A DNA stretch of 64,000 bases from contig NZ_JBEPMO010000002.1 in NCBI RefSeq assembly GCF_040545805.1, forward strand, positions 186,001-250,000, read 5' to 3'. The notes beneath the pieces were generated by a model. That model worked only from the letters and a program-made list of their open reading frames with translations. It did not search any database and had not been told where the DNA came from. Both the position numbers and the translations under genes were made by a program. Below, in pieces: positions 18,045 through 27,082 of this stretch (the stretch's first letter is position 1; every line of letters starts with the position of its first letter). Source of the DNA: Moheibacter stercoris (GTDB lineage Bacteria; Bacteroidota; Bacteroidia; Flavobacteriales; Weeksellaceae).

Positions 18045-19183
18045 TGGAAACAAGTACCCAAACATTCAAATTGAATACAATTAGCGAAGCCTTAGAAGAA
18101 ATCCGTCAAGGAAAAGTTATCATTGTCGTAGATGATGAAGATCGCGAAAATGAAGGTGATTTTGTGGCTGCAGCCGAAATGGTGACACCCGAAATGATCA
18201 ATTTCATGGCACTTCATGGACGTGGACTTATTTGTACTCCTTTAACGATTGATCGTTGTAAGGAATTGAATTTGGATTTGATGGTTACCAATAATACAGT
18301 TTTGCACGAAACCCAATTTACCGTTTCCGTTGATTTCAAAGGAAAAGGAAATACAACAGGGATTTCGGTACAAGACAGAGCCAATACGATTGAAGCCTTG
18401 ATTGATCCAGCAACGAAACCAGAAGATTTGGGTCGCCCTGGTCATATTTTTCCATTACGTGCCAAAAATGGAGGTGTTTTGCACCGAGCAGGTCATACCG
18501 AAGCGGCAGTTGATTTAGCTCGTTTAGCGGGACTTCAACCAGCTGGAATTTTGGTGGAAATCTTGAATGATGATGGAAGTATGGCTCGTTTGCCAGAATT
18601 GATCAAGATTGCAGAAAAATTCGATTTGAAAATCATCACGATTCAAGATTTGATTGCGTACCGTTTGCAACATGATTCATTGATTGATCGTGTCGAAGAG
18701 TTTCCAGTGAAAACAGCTTTTGGTGATTTCAATTTGGTTTCGTACAAACAAACGACCAATAACCAGATTCACTATGTTTTGAAAACAGGTGAATGGACAG
18801 AAGACGAAGTTGTTCCATTGCGTGTCATTTCGTCCAATAGCTATTATGATTTGTTTGCAGCTTTGGAATTTGGCGAAACACCACAATTGAAAATTACGAG
18901 TGATATCATTCAAAATCATGGAAAAGGAGCGATTATTTTCATCAATAACGTTTCGGATTCTGATTTGATGTTGACCAAAATGAATCGTTTCCGTCAATAC
19001 TTGGAAGGAAAAGTTGATTCGGGAATCATTCCAAACGACATGAAAGATTATGGAATTGGAGCGCAAATCATCAAAGATTTAGGTATTAAGAAAATCAATT
19101 TGATTACACGTAAACCGCAAAACCAACAATCTTCTGTAGGTGGTTACGGAATTGATATTGTCGAATATACAGCTGTCAATTAA
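18044..19183 (+). CDS. ribB: RibBA-like protein: active-looking DHBP synthase with a degenerate GTP cyclohydrolase II half
   Basis: A 379-residue two-domain protein. Residues 1-205 are 3,4-dihydroxy-2-butanone-4-phosphate synthase (RibB): DDEDRENEGDFVAAAE carries the metal and substrate residues, and GHTEAAVDLARLAG and FDLKIITIQDLIAYR are conserved. It makes the four-carbon unit of riboflavin from ribulose 5-phosphate. Residues about 220-379 align in layout with GTP cyclohydrolase II (RibA), but the zinc-binding Cys triad is missing (there is no Cys in this half) and the RQEGRGIGL catalytic stretch is absent. The second half is therefore probably not a GTP cyclohydrolase, and another RibA would be needed in the genome. 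It is the last gene of the ftsK run and overlaps the next, convergent gene by 4 bp. Confidence 0.88.
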   Translation: METSTQTFKLNTISEALEEIRQGKVIIVVDDEDRENEGDFVAAAEMVTPEMINFMALHGRGLICTPLTIDRCKELNLDLMVTNNTVLHETQFTVSVDFKGKGNTTGISVQDRANTIEALIDPATKPEDLGRPGHIFPLRAKNGGVLHRAGHTEAAVDLARLAGLQPAGILVEILNDDGSMARLPELIKIAEKFDLKIITIQDLIAYRLQHDSLIDRVEEFPVKTAFGDFNLVSYKQTTNNQIHYVLKTGEWTEDEVVPLRVISSNSYYDLFAALEFGETPQLKITSDIIQNHGKGAIIFINNVSDSDLMLTKMNRFRQYLEGKVDSGIIPNDMKDYGIGAQIIKDLGIKKINLITRKPQNQQSSVGGYGIDIVEYTAVN

Positions 19184-19902
19184 ATTAATTGAAAGAATAG
19201 TAGATAGAATTGGATAATTCCGCAGATTCCAAGGAGAATTAGCGCCCATTTTGGACTATTTTGATCGGTCACGAACTCTGTTACCTTTTCGTAAATTCGA
19301 TTGAGTAAAAAAGAACTTTTATCTTCTGAGGTGATCAATTCATCGGAATTCTGATAAACTTCTGTCAATAAATTGGTGATCGGAATAAATTGAAAGACAA
19401 ATAAAACAGCTTTCCGAATTAAACTTGGAATATGATTTAAGGATTGATCCAAATAAGCTTTCACTGCTTGGACATCGATACTTTCAGGTGTTTTTTTCTC
19501 GGTTAATTCGACCAAATAATCGGTTAGCTTTTGTACAAATGGACGAAATTTTCGAAACAAATAAATATAATAATCGAGTAGGATTAATTTATACATTCGA
19601 AAGATTAAGATTGCGATTCCCGCTATTCCCACCAAAACCACTAAGACCCAAAACAAGAATTTAGTTCCCATAAAATCGATTTGAACTAAACGATAGGTCG
19701 CATAGAGAATTATCCAAAATTGCGGAAATCCAAAGAGTAAAACATACACTAGATTTCGTTTCAAGGAACTAAATCCTTCCCGAACCAATTCCTTAAAAAG
19801 CGCAATTGGTTTATTGGCCAATCCAATTAATTTTTCCAATTGGGAATCTTCCTGAATAAAATTTTCCAATTCTTCTTGGGAAATCGGAGTGAAGTCTTGC
19901 AT
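19180..19902 (-). CDS. Membrane protein of unknown function
   Basis: A 240-residue protein that I do not recognise. It has an acidic N-terminus (SQEELENFIQEDSQLEKL), two close membrane segments at about 50-70 and 80-105, an amphipathic middle (110-155), a further hydrophobic stretch around 165-180 and a C-terminal membrane helix (about 219-238, ALILLGICGIIQFYLLFF). It converges on ribBA with a 4-bp overlap, and the radical SAM gene lies 39 bp upstream on the same strand. Confidence 0.6.
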   Translation of the reverse strand: MQDFTPISQEELENFIQEDSQLEKLIGLANKPIALFKELVREGFSSLKRNLVYVLLFGFPQFWIILYATYRLVQIDFMGTKFLFWVLVVLVGIAGIAILIFRMYKLILLDYYIYLFRKFRPFVQKLTDYLVELTEKKTPESIDVQAVKAYLDQSLNHIPSLIRKAVLFVFQFIPITNLLTEVYQNSDELITSEDKSSFLLNRIYEKVTEFVTDQNSPKWALILLGICGIIQFYLLFFQLI

Positions 19903-19941
19903 AGATAAGTTTTCATTAAAAATAGCGAAAACAAATTAGAT

Positions 19942-21018
19942 TTAGAAAAGACTTAATTGTTGTCCTTTGGAGCCATTGAATAAATGGGTTGCCAAGATTC
20001 TAGGTTGAATTCCATTGGGAAAATATTTTCGTTCTCCAATTTTAAACGTTTGATGAATCATTTGAGCAAAATTTCCTTGCCCAACATACCGTTTTTTCGC
20101 CATTCGTTCATTGAACTTTCCACCATGAATGGAACGAATCTGATTCAAAATTTTTGAAGCTCTTTCAGGAAAATGAACCTCTAGCCAATTTTTGAAAACG
20201 GGTTCCACCGTATCGTTTAATCGAACCAAGGTATATCCATAATCTTCTGCACCCAATTCAGAAACTCGTTTCATAATCGCTAAAATTTCTTCTGAATTCA
20301 ACCCTGGAATAATCGGAGCAATCATGGCCATAACCGGAACTTTATTCTGGGCTAAAACCTCAATTGCTTTCAATTTGTTGGAAATGGTCGAAGTCCTAGG
20401 TTCCAATTTCTTTCTTAACTCTTCATTGATGGTTGGAATGGAAATCGCCACTTTCACCAAATTCTTTTCAGCAAGGGGAATTAGAATATCCAAATCACGC
20501 AGAATTAAAGCGTTTTTCGTGATGATTTCTACCGGATGACGATAATCCAAACAGAGTTGAAGTATTTGTCTGGTAAGCTCTAATTTTCGTTCGATGGGTT
20601 GATAACAATCTGTATTGCCAGAAAGCATAAACGGATGAGGCTGAAAATTTCGTTTGAGAAATAATTCTTCGACCAATTTTGGCGCAGACATTTTCACCAT
20701 AATCTTTCGTTCGAAATCAATTCCGGCCGAATAACCCCAATACTCATGCGTCGGTCTCGCATAACAATACGCACAACCATGTTCACAACCTTGATAAGGA
20801 TTCATGGAATATTCAGTTGGCATGTCTTTCCGTGGAATAATATTTAGAATCGATTTCGGGAAAACTTCGAGGTATTCAGTAGGACTTTTATCTTCCACTC
20901 TATTTCCAAATTCATCCAAAATTTCATCTTCATAAAAAGTTTGGACATAGGAAATCTTTTCAAAATGATTGTCGACATTTTGAATCGCACCTTGTCCTTT
21001 TTTCCCTTTCTGATTCAC
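19942..21018 (-). CDS. PA0069-type radical SAM protein
   Basis: A 358-residue radical SAM protein. The cluster motif is CEHGCAYCYARP (CxxxCxxC, about 83-92), within the sequence NPYQGCEHGCAYC typical of the SplB-like / PA0069 group. Downstream are SGNTDCYQPIERKLELTR, VEIITKNALILRD and VAISIPT, all typical of that family. Radical SAM enzymes cleave S-adenosylmethionine with a [4Fe-4S] cluster; the substrate of this group is not established, and it is related to but distinct from spore photoproduct lyase. The start is a GTG at 21016-21018, chosen because it gives the expected length. It is transcribed towards the unknown membrane protein, possibly as a pair. Confidence 0.85.
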   Translation of the reverse strand: MNQKGKKGQGAIQNVDNHFEKISYVQTFYEDEILDEFGNRVEDKSPTEYLEVFPKSILNIIPRKDMPTEYSMNPYQGCEHGCAYCYARPTHEYWGYSAGIDFERKIMVKMSAPKLVEELFLKRNFQPHPFMLSGNTDCYQPIERKLELTRQILQLCLDYRHPVEIITKNALILRDLDILIPLAEKNLVKVAISIPTINEELRKKLEPRTSTISNKLKAIEVLAQNKVPVMAMIAPIIPGLNSEEILAIMKRVSELGAEDYGYTLVRLNDTVEPVFKNWLEVHFPERASKILNQIRSIHGGKFNERMAKKRYVGQGNFAQMIHQTFKIGERKYFPNGIQPRILATHLFNGSKGQQLSLF

Positions 21019-21071
21019 TTTCTAAAATTACAAGAGAATAAGGACAAACTATGTCAGAGAAATCATAAAAA

Positions 21072-21099
21072 AACTCCGTTAGTTTTCACTAACGGAGTT
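21072..21099 (-). terminator. Terminator of the gld operon
   Basis: AACTCCGTTAG (21072-21082) pairs perfectly over 11 bp with CTAACGGAGTT (21089-21099). On the minus strand it is followed by Ts, 26 bp after the gldN stop, so it marks the end of the gldKLMN transcript. Confidence 0.92.
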
Positions 21100-21124
21100 C
21101 TATGAAGTGGCAAAAATTTATTGA

Positions 21125-22027
21125 TTAATAACTCCACATATCAGCTTCAGACTGGAGAATGCTTTCTCTAATTCTATCGCTTTCTTCCAATTGACCTTTG
21201 GAGTTTTTTGGAATATAATCTTCAATTGGCGTTATACCATACATGGTTTGAGCCTTGTAGATTACCGATGAGAATCTTCTTGAATTCAAGAGGTCATCAA
21301 AGGTTACACTTGAAGAGGAGTTATTGGGATTGAACACGGTGTAGTTGTTCAAAACTGTTCTCGCATCTGGATACCAAATCCAGAACAATTCTACGAACAT
21401 ACCATCGTCAAATTCAGTTCCTAATGCCTGAGCATCTGGTCCCATGATACACAATCCTAAAAGACGGTATTTCATTTCACCTAAACGACGGTCGATGTAC
21501 CACATCCCTTTTGTTTTCAACATTTTGATGTCTTTTGAGTTAATCTCAAAGTTGAAGATCAAACCTTCGTCTGCTTCTTCACCCGCATCAATCATGTCAA
21601 AATAATATTGCTGAGTATCTTTTTTTGCCGTACGAGAAACAATTTGATCATAGGTCATTTTCGTAGTGAAATACTCATCGTCATAAACTTGACTGATTTT
21701 CCCAGAGCGAACACCTTCTACAAGGGCATCGTATAAAGAAGCTGACTCTGTCAACAATCCATCAGACGCTCTGTAATAAGGTTGATTCAAACGCTCGTTC
21801 AAATCGATTACTTCCCAAACTACTTTTGACCAAATGATGTCTTTGTCCTCAATGTATCCGTATTCCATAGGCTGAGCCTCAGTACTAACGGTATCCCCGG
21901 CCTCAGTAACTTTTGTTTTGTTTGCACGCTGTTCTCTCAACTCATCTGGAGACATAGCGTTCAGAACATTTTGGGAATATCCCAAAGAAGCTACTAAACT
22001 CATTAATCCGAAAAAAAGACACTTCAT
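21125..22027 (-). CDS. gldN: Gliding motility / T9SS protein GldN
   Basis: A 300-residue periplasmic protein with signal peptide 1-18 (ending GYSQ). The family features are KDIIWSKVVWEVIDLNERLNQP at about 60-80, the central YDEYFTTKM..., and VELFWIWYPDARTVL near 225-240. GldN works with the lipoprotein GldK to form the periplasmic ring of the type IX secretion system. It is the last gene of gldK-L-M-N, 20 bp after gldM, and is followed by a strong terminator. Confidence 0.95.
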   Translation of the reverse strand: MKCLFFGLMSLVASLGYSQNVLNAMSPDELREQRANKTKVTEAGDTVSTEAQPMEYGYIEDKDIIWSKVVWEVIDLNERLNQPYYRASDGLLTESASLYDALVEGVRSGKISQVYDDEYFTTKMTYDQIVSRTAKKDTQQYYFDMIDAGEEADEGLIFNFEINSKDIKMLKTKGMWYIDRRLGEMKYRLLGLCIMGPDAQALGTEFDDGMFVELFWIWYPDARTVLNNYTVFNPNNSSSSVTFDDLLNSRRFSSVIYKAQTMYGITPIEDYIPKNSKGQLEESDRIRESILQSEADMWSY

Positions 22028-22047
22028 AATAATATTCTATTTTAATT

Positions 22048-23586
22048 TTATCTTACTTCAATTGTTATCGAAGATGCTTCACCTCCACCTGCAGTAGAAG
22101 TATACTTGATATCAAAGATACCTACAACATCTCCACTTTTCGCTTTAGACAATGCTCCAGCAGCTCCTGACATTTTGCTTCCGTTTACAGATGCAGTTGG
22201 TTGTCCAGGTACTTTCACTTTGAATGAAGTAACCTCACCTTTTACATCAAATAAGAAGTCTGGCCAGTCGATACGTACAGTTTGTCCTGCCAATCCATTT
22301 GCTGGAACTTGTAAGCTCGTTTTACCTGCTACATGTCCTCTTGCTGGTGGAACTGGTTTGATGCGGAATTCACGTTTTCCAGAAACTACTTTACCAGTAG
22401 ATGTTTTCGCAGAAGCTGTGAACGTAACTGATCCACTTCCTGCAGCTGGTTTGAACATCCATTTTCCAGCACCTGCAGAACGCAATCCTGATTGAGATGC
22501 AGTCAATGAAACTGGTCCATCAGCACCGTTCACTTGTGCAGAAATTGGGTTATCCAATCCACGGTATACAACATTCATCGCATCTGCAGAGATAACTGCT
22601 CCAGAAGGCATATCTTTAATCGTTTCAGAAACAACTTCATACTCATGTGTAAATGGTTGAGAAATATCTTTTCCATCTGGGCCTTTGTAAGTCATAGTTC
22701 CTGACAATGTTTTCTTACCAGCTCCTGATGTATTCAAGTTAAATACTGCTTTACCATCTTTCAATGGAACGTTTTGTCCTCCAATAGAAACAGAACCATT
22801 CAATGTATTGTCATAAGCACCAAATGCAATGCTACCTTCAACTGGCTTTCCAGCTAATACGATTGGTGGAGCCATTACGATTGGTTGGAATGCTTTCAAC
22901 TCAATTTCGTGTTGTAATTTGTTAGCCAATAACGTTCTAACTAAGTTCCCTTCTTCTGTACGGATATCCGATTGAATTTTCGTTAAGTTCGCCAATCCAG
23001 CAACCATTGGTTGAGAATAGAATTGTGCATTTAACCAAGATTTTCTTCCTCTATCTGCAGTACTGAAGATTTTCTCAACTCTGCTTTTGTCTTTAGGAGA
23101 AGTTGCATAAGCACCTGCAATGAAAGCTTTGAAATCATCAATTGCTTTTTTCAATGCCTCACCTTCTGGTTTTGCTTTATCTTCTGTAACAAATAACATT
23201 TTTGTCAATACATCAACGTTAGACAAAGAAACATATTTTGTTTCTTCTTCAGAATCAATGGTAGGTAATGAATACTCCATTTCCTTCATCACATCATTCT
23301 TGATCTTTTCGATCGCGTTGAATGCTTTATCTGCCTCAGATTTTACTTGCGCAGCTTTGTCTTGAATTGCTGCATAATCTGGATCTTCTTTCGCTTTGTT
23401 CACGATTTGATCGTAGAACGTAGCGTTATTTTCATTCGTTAACCCTGAAGACTCGTTCAAAGTAATCGTTATTCCCTCGAAAGATCTCAATACTTGACGA
23501 TCGACTTGCATTGCCATCATTGCAATGAAAACCAAGTACATCAAGTTGATCATCTTCTGACGAGGAGTCTGTTTGCCTTGTGCCAT
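22048..23586 (-). CDS. gldM: Gliding motility / T9SS motor protein GldM
   Basis: A 512-residue protein with one N-terminal membrane helix (about 13-30, MINLMYLVFIAMMAMQVDRQ, which includes the conserved residues that pack against GldL) and a long periplasmic part. Residues about 40-220 are helical; from about 225 there are several Ig-like domains, the last with ARGHVAGKTSLQVPANG and a closing VGIFDIKYTSTAG. GldM dimers and GldL form the proton-driven rotary motor of T9SS and reach across the periplasm to the GldKN ring. It lies 72 bp downstream of gldL. Confidence 0.96.
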   Translation of the reverse strand: MAQGKQTPRQKMINLMYLVFIAMMAMQVDRQVLRSFEGITITLNESSGLTNENNATFYDQIVNKAKEDPDYAAIQDKAAQVKSEADKAFNAIEKIKNDVMKEMEYSLPTIDSEEETKYVSLSNVDVLTKMLFVTEDKAKPEGEALKKAIDDFKAFIAGAYATSPKDKSRVEKIFSTADRGRKSWLNAQFYSQPMVAGLANLTKIQSDIRTEEGNLVRTLLANKLQHEIELKAFQPIVMAPPIVLAGKPVEGSIAFGAYDNTLNGSVSIGGQNVPLKDGKAVFNLNTSGAGKKTLSGTMTYKGPDGKDISQPFTHEYEVVSETIKDMPSGAVISADAMNVVYRGLDNPISAQVNGADGPVSLTASQSGLRSAGAGKWMFKPAAGSGSVTFTASAKTSTGKVVSGKREFRIKPVPPARGHVAGKTSLQVPANGLAGQTVRIDWPDFLFDVKGEVTSFKVKVPGQPTASVNGSKMSGAAGALSKAKSGDVVGIFDIKYTSTAGGGEASSITIEVR

Positions 23587-23658
23587 TTTTATTTAATAAG
23601 TAGAATGTTAAACATTAATTTAATTTTAAAGTTAATAAAGTTCCAATCGAACAGAATC

Positions 23659-24336
23659 TTAACTTCCTTTCATTGCTGATAACATACCACCGTACACTTT
23701 GTTCAAGCTGTTGATGCTAGCAGTTAACGCTTCCATTTCTTGTTGGAATTTCTGAGAACCACCTGCAGAAGCTTCCATCTCGTCAATGAATTTTTTGTTT
23801 AAATCTACTTGTTTTTGGCCATTTTCTAATTGAACTTGGTAAAGAGCGTTCAAAGACTCCATGTGATTAGCTGCTAAAGCCAATTGATCACCATATTGTT
23901 GTGTTGCTGCTGCTGCACTAGTTGTTTTGTTGATTTCGTTAACTGCAGATCCGAAGTTCTCAATTCCAGAACGCAATCTTTCCATCAAGGAAACATCTAA
24001 TTTAGCATCATTCAACATTTTATCTAATTTTTGAGAAAGAGACATTGTGTCTGTGTCCTCAACGATTTTGTTAGCTTTTCTAACTGCAGGAGCGCTTCCG
24101 TCTGCTAATTCCGGATAAGCTTTCTCCCATTGGTAGTCTCCAGTTGGTGTATCAAATGCGAAGATTACGAAAATGATGGCTTCCACGACCAATCCGATTG
24201 CTAAGATGATAGAACCATCAATACCTAGCGGAGAGTAGTGGTTAATTTTACATAATGCTCCGATGATTACAACTGCTGCACCTAAACTGTAGACCATGTT
24301 TAGTATAACGTCCTTTTTACTCGCTTTTGCTGCCAT
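23659..24336 (-). CDS. gldL: Gliding motility / T9SS motor protein GldL
   Basis: A 225-residue inner-membrane protein. It has two membrane helices at about 10-28 (NMVYSLGAAVVIIGALCKI, including the buried Lys/His neighbourhood CKINHYSP) and about 36-60 (SIILAIGLVVEAIIFVIFAF, with the conserved membrane Glu used in proton flow). A cytoplasmic helical tail (about 85-225) follows. With GldM it forms the 5:2 motor complex of T9SS. It is 56 bp after gldK and 72 bp before gldM. Confidence 0.96.
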   Translation of the reverse strand: MAAKASKKDVILNMVYSLGAAVVIIGALCKINHYSPLGIDGSIILAIGLVVEAIIFVIFAFDTPTGDYQWEKAYPELADGSAPAVRKANKIVEDTDTMSLSQKLDKMLNDAKLDVSLMERLRSGIENFGSAVNEINKTTSAAAATQQYGDQLALAANHMESLNALYQVQLENGQKQVDLNKKFIDEMEASAGGSQKFQQEMEALTASINSLNKVYGGMLSAMKGS

Positions 24337-24392
24337 AATTTAAAATGAATTTGTGTTAATTTAAGATTTATTAATTTTTATTTTTTGCTAAA

Positions 24393-25847
24393 TTATCTTC
24401 TTGTTTTGAATTTAATTTTTGATCCTTCAGGGAAAGATTGAACTGTTCTGAATCCAATATAACTTCTAGCGGAATCTTGAACTTCCCAGTCACGAGCACT
24501 TACCATCAATAAGTATCCGATATCTTTCCAAGAACCTCCACGAACTGCTTTTTTATCGCTACGATCTCTTGCCATGGTTGGATTCAAGGTAGAAGTCATT
24601 TGGTAGAAAGCTTTGTCGTAAGATGAACTTGTCCATTCTGCTACGTTTCCAGCCATATCATACAATCCGTATCCGTTTGCATGGAAAGTTTTTACAGGAC
24701 CTGTGTACATATATCCTTTTCCTTGATCTTCGATATAATCACCACGCTTAGGTTTGAAGTTCGCTAAATAACAACCTCTATCGTCTGTTAAGTAAGGACC
24801 TCCCCAAGGATATGGAGCATCTTGTAAACCTCCACGAGCTGCATATTCCCATTCGATTTCCGTTGGCAAACGGTAATCAATTACTTTATTGGAAACACCA
24901 CTTCTCTTTTTTCTTCCAGACAAATAGTCATTGTGCTTTTTGGTTTTGTACGCACAATACGCCATCGCTTGGTGCCAAGTCACTCCAACTACTGGATAGT
25001 CTGAATAAGCTTGATGCCAGAAATAGTTTTCGTGCATTGGGTCATTGTGTGAATAGTTAAAATCACGAACCCAAACAGTTGTATCTGGATAAACGCTTAC
25101 TTCTTCTTCGTGACGGAAGTCAATTCTGAACGTATCTGAATTTCCACTTTGTCTCGCAGCACCTTCTTGGTCAACCCAAACATATTTGAATTTCAATTTA
25201 CGTACGTCAATTAAACGTTCATTGTTGAATCTTTCTTCAGGAGCATAGTACAATTGATCGATGGTAGCTGCATAATCTACATCTGGATATTCGTATTTAT
25301 CCCAGAATAATTCTTGATCCCAGTTTAATTTTCTTTGATCAATTGGCAAATCACCATCTCTACCGGTAGAATTTTGCTCTACATATTCGTCCCAAGCGGT
25401 TTTTTCACCATCTTCAGAACCCGAAATATAACGGAACGCTGCAATACCTGTTTGTTCACCTGAACCTGGATTTGTTGGATCAAAACCAAGCTCTGCCGCT
25501 TTTTCAGCTAACATGGTACGAGCGATTGAATCTTTTACATAGTTTACAAACACACGGTATTCCGAATTGGTTGTTTCTGTATCATCCATATAAAATCCAG
25601 ATACAGACACCGTTCTTACCGGTGCATAATTATCAAATGTAAAGTCATAATCTGTTTGACCTAATACAAAAGACCCACTCGGAATTGGGACCATCCCCTT
25701 TGGGCGTTGTGGCGTCCAAGTTGACGATTTTTCCCCTACAATTTGACCATCATCTTTACCTCCATTTCTTCCTTTTCTCAACATGTTACAAGAAGAAAGT
25801 GTAAAGGATAAAATGATAACTGCTACCAATGCTTTATTCATCCTCAT
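24393..25847 (-). CDS. gldK: Gliding motility / T9SS lipoprotein GldK
   Basis: A 484-residue lipoprotein: hydrophobic leader followed by a lipobox ending at Cys20 (FTLSSC). The rest is a formylglycine-generating-enzyme (SUMF1)-like fold with VPIPSGSFVLGQTDYD, PVVGVTWHQAMAYCAYK, RLPTEIEWEYAARGG and VRGGSWKD. In GldK this fold is structural, part of the outer-membrane-linked ring with GldN. Two Met starts are possible, 25847 and 25841 (MNKALVAV); both give a lipoprotein signal. A weak TAGATTTA element lies at 25862-25869. It is the first gene of the cluster, 98 bp after the arginase-fold gene. Confidence 0.95.
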   Translation of the reverse strand: MRMNKALVAVIILSFTLSSCNMLRKGRNGGKDDGQIVGEKSSTWTPQRPKGMVPIPSGSFVLGQTDYDFTFDNYAPVRTVSVSGFYMDDTETTNSEYRVFVNYVKDSIARTMLAEKAAELGFDPTNPGSGEQTGIAAFRYISGSEDGEKTAWDEYVEQNSTGRDGDLPIDQRKLNWDQELFWDKYEYPDVDYAATIDQLYYAPEERFNNERLIDVRKLKFKYVWVDQEGAARQSGNSDTFRIDFRHEEEVSVYPDTTVWVRDFNYSHNDPMHENYFWHQAYSDYPVVGVTWHQAMAYCAYKTKKHNDYLSGRKKRSGVSNKVIDYRLPTEIEWEYAARGGLQDAPYPWGGPYLTDDRGCYLANFKPKRGDYIEDQGKGYMYTGPVKTFHANGYGLYDMAGNVAEWTSSSYDKAFYQMTSTLNPTMARDRSDKKAVRGGSWKDIGYLLMVSARDWEVQDSARSYIGFRTVQSFPEGSKIKFKTRR

Positions 25848-25945
25848 TTTTTTTAAGCGTGTAAATCTATTATAATTTTACGATTCTCCAAAAAATATTT
25901 TATTCGGCAATTAGCTTAACGAACAAAATCTCTTTTTATTGTTAA

Positions 25946-27082
25946 TTAATACAATTTTTTGTAGGATTTCCACCATCTCTCTGGAATTTCTCCTTTCAAT
26001 GATTTTTCATAATCCAAATGTGAACAAGGGATTGGTTGTCTGCCCAATCGCTCTATTTCGTTCATTTCCTGCAACTCTAACCACCATTGATCAGTTGTAA
26101 TGTTTCGGTAAAAAATCAAATCCTGTTCAGGAATTTGCACATAAAATGTTTCGAAACTTTCTGATTCATCCCAAGCAATTGTGTCTGTCGCATGGTTTTT
26201 ACCTTCCATAAAATACCAAAGAATCTCCGCCACCAACAAATCGTCTGACGGAATATTTTTCGCTTTGAAATTATAAACGCCAAAAGATTGTACTTTATTG
26301 TTTATCCCTGCATATCTTGAAAGGGCACATATTTCTCTCGAATTGAATCCATTTGGTGATAATTCAATCGTGGAACGGAAATCTGAACATTGAATCGCTT
26401 CTAAATTCATGACAACCATATCTGAATTTCTCAATTCGGGCTCTGCTTCTTCCATTGATTCCATTAAAATCCCCAATCGTTTCACATCGAAATTGAGATG
26501 TTCCATCAAATCCAATTCCTCTTGCGCTACAAAATACGTCTGATACCCCAATTGTGTAAATTCAAATAAGGAATGAGGCTCAGTGGTAATGATTTTACTC
26601 AAATAATTATGTGAATTCAATTGATCTGCATCATTCCCCAATCGGAATCGATTATCGATACAAGTTAAATTTACTTTATGGGTTTTGGAATCAAAAGATC
26701 TAAATTGTGGATACGCCAAATTTGCCGAGCCACCCAAAATGATAAGGGTACAATTTAGCGCTAATAATTCTTCCTGAATTTTCTGAAAAGCAAAATAGGT
26801 ATCTTCTCTTGTAGCTCCCGCATGCAAATCTCCCAAATCATACATCGGCAAATGCCAATGCCCTTTTTTGAGTTGATACAACTGCTTTCTCAATCCATCG
26901 AAACTTATTTCTGAATTAAAATTTTCTGCACCACCTCTTGTTTCTTTTACCCCAAAAAAAACCAAGGATTTCTCCTGAATTTCTTCCTCAAAACGAAGAT
27001 TTTGCCCAATGGAAAATTGATCCAATTGGGACGCTAATTCACGTAATTCTTCTGAAACCGGCGTTATAAATTCGTTGATCAT
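25946..27082 (-). CDS. Arginase/formimidoylglutamase-fold protein with degenerate metal site
   Basis: A 378-residue protein of the arginase/agmatinase/formimidoylglutamase superfamily. The scaffold is clear (DLGDLHAG, LIILGGSANLAYPQF, CIDNRFRLGND, MVVMNLEAIQCSDF, LSRYAGINNKV), but the metal ligands are largely lost: the GGDHS motif reads GGSAN, DAHxD reads DNRFR and the SxDxDxxDP motif reads NLEAIQCSD. Hydrolysis by a manganese pair is therefore unlikely, and a binding or structural role is more plausible. Its ATG overlaps the topA stop by 4 bp and it precedes gldK by 98 bp on the same strand, so topA, this gene and gldKLMN may be co-transcribed. The place next to gldK suggests, but does not prove, a link to T9SS. 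Confidence 0.8.
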   Translation of the reverse strand: MINEFITPVSEELRELASQLDQFSIGQNLRFEEEIQEKSLVFFGVKETRGGAENFNSEISFDGLRKQLYQLKKGHWHLPMYDLGDLHAGATREDTYFAFQKIQEELLALNCTLIILGGSANLAYPQFRSFDSKTHKVNLTCIDNRFRLGNDADQLNSHNYLSKIITTEPHSLFEFTQLGYQTYFVAQEELDLMEHLNFDVKRLGILMESMEEAEPELRNSDMVVMNLEAIQCSDFRSTIELSPNGFNSREICALSRYAGINNKVQSFGVYNFKAKNIPSDDLLVAEILWYFMEGKNHATDTIAWDESESFETFYVQIPEQDLIFYRNITTDQWWLELQEMNEIERLGRQPIPCSHLDYEKSLKGEIPERWWKSYKKLY

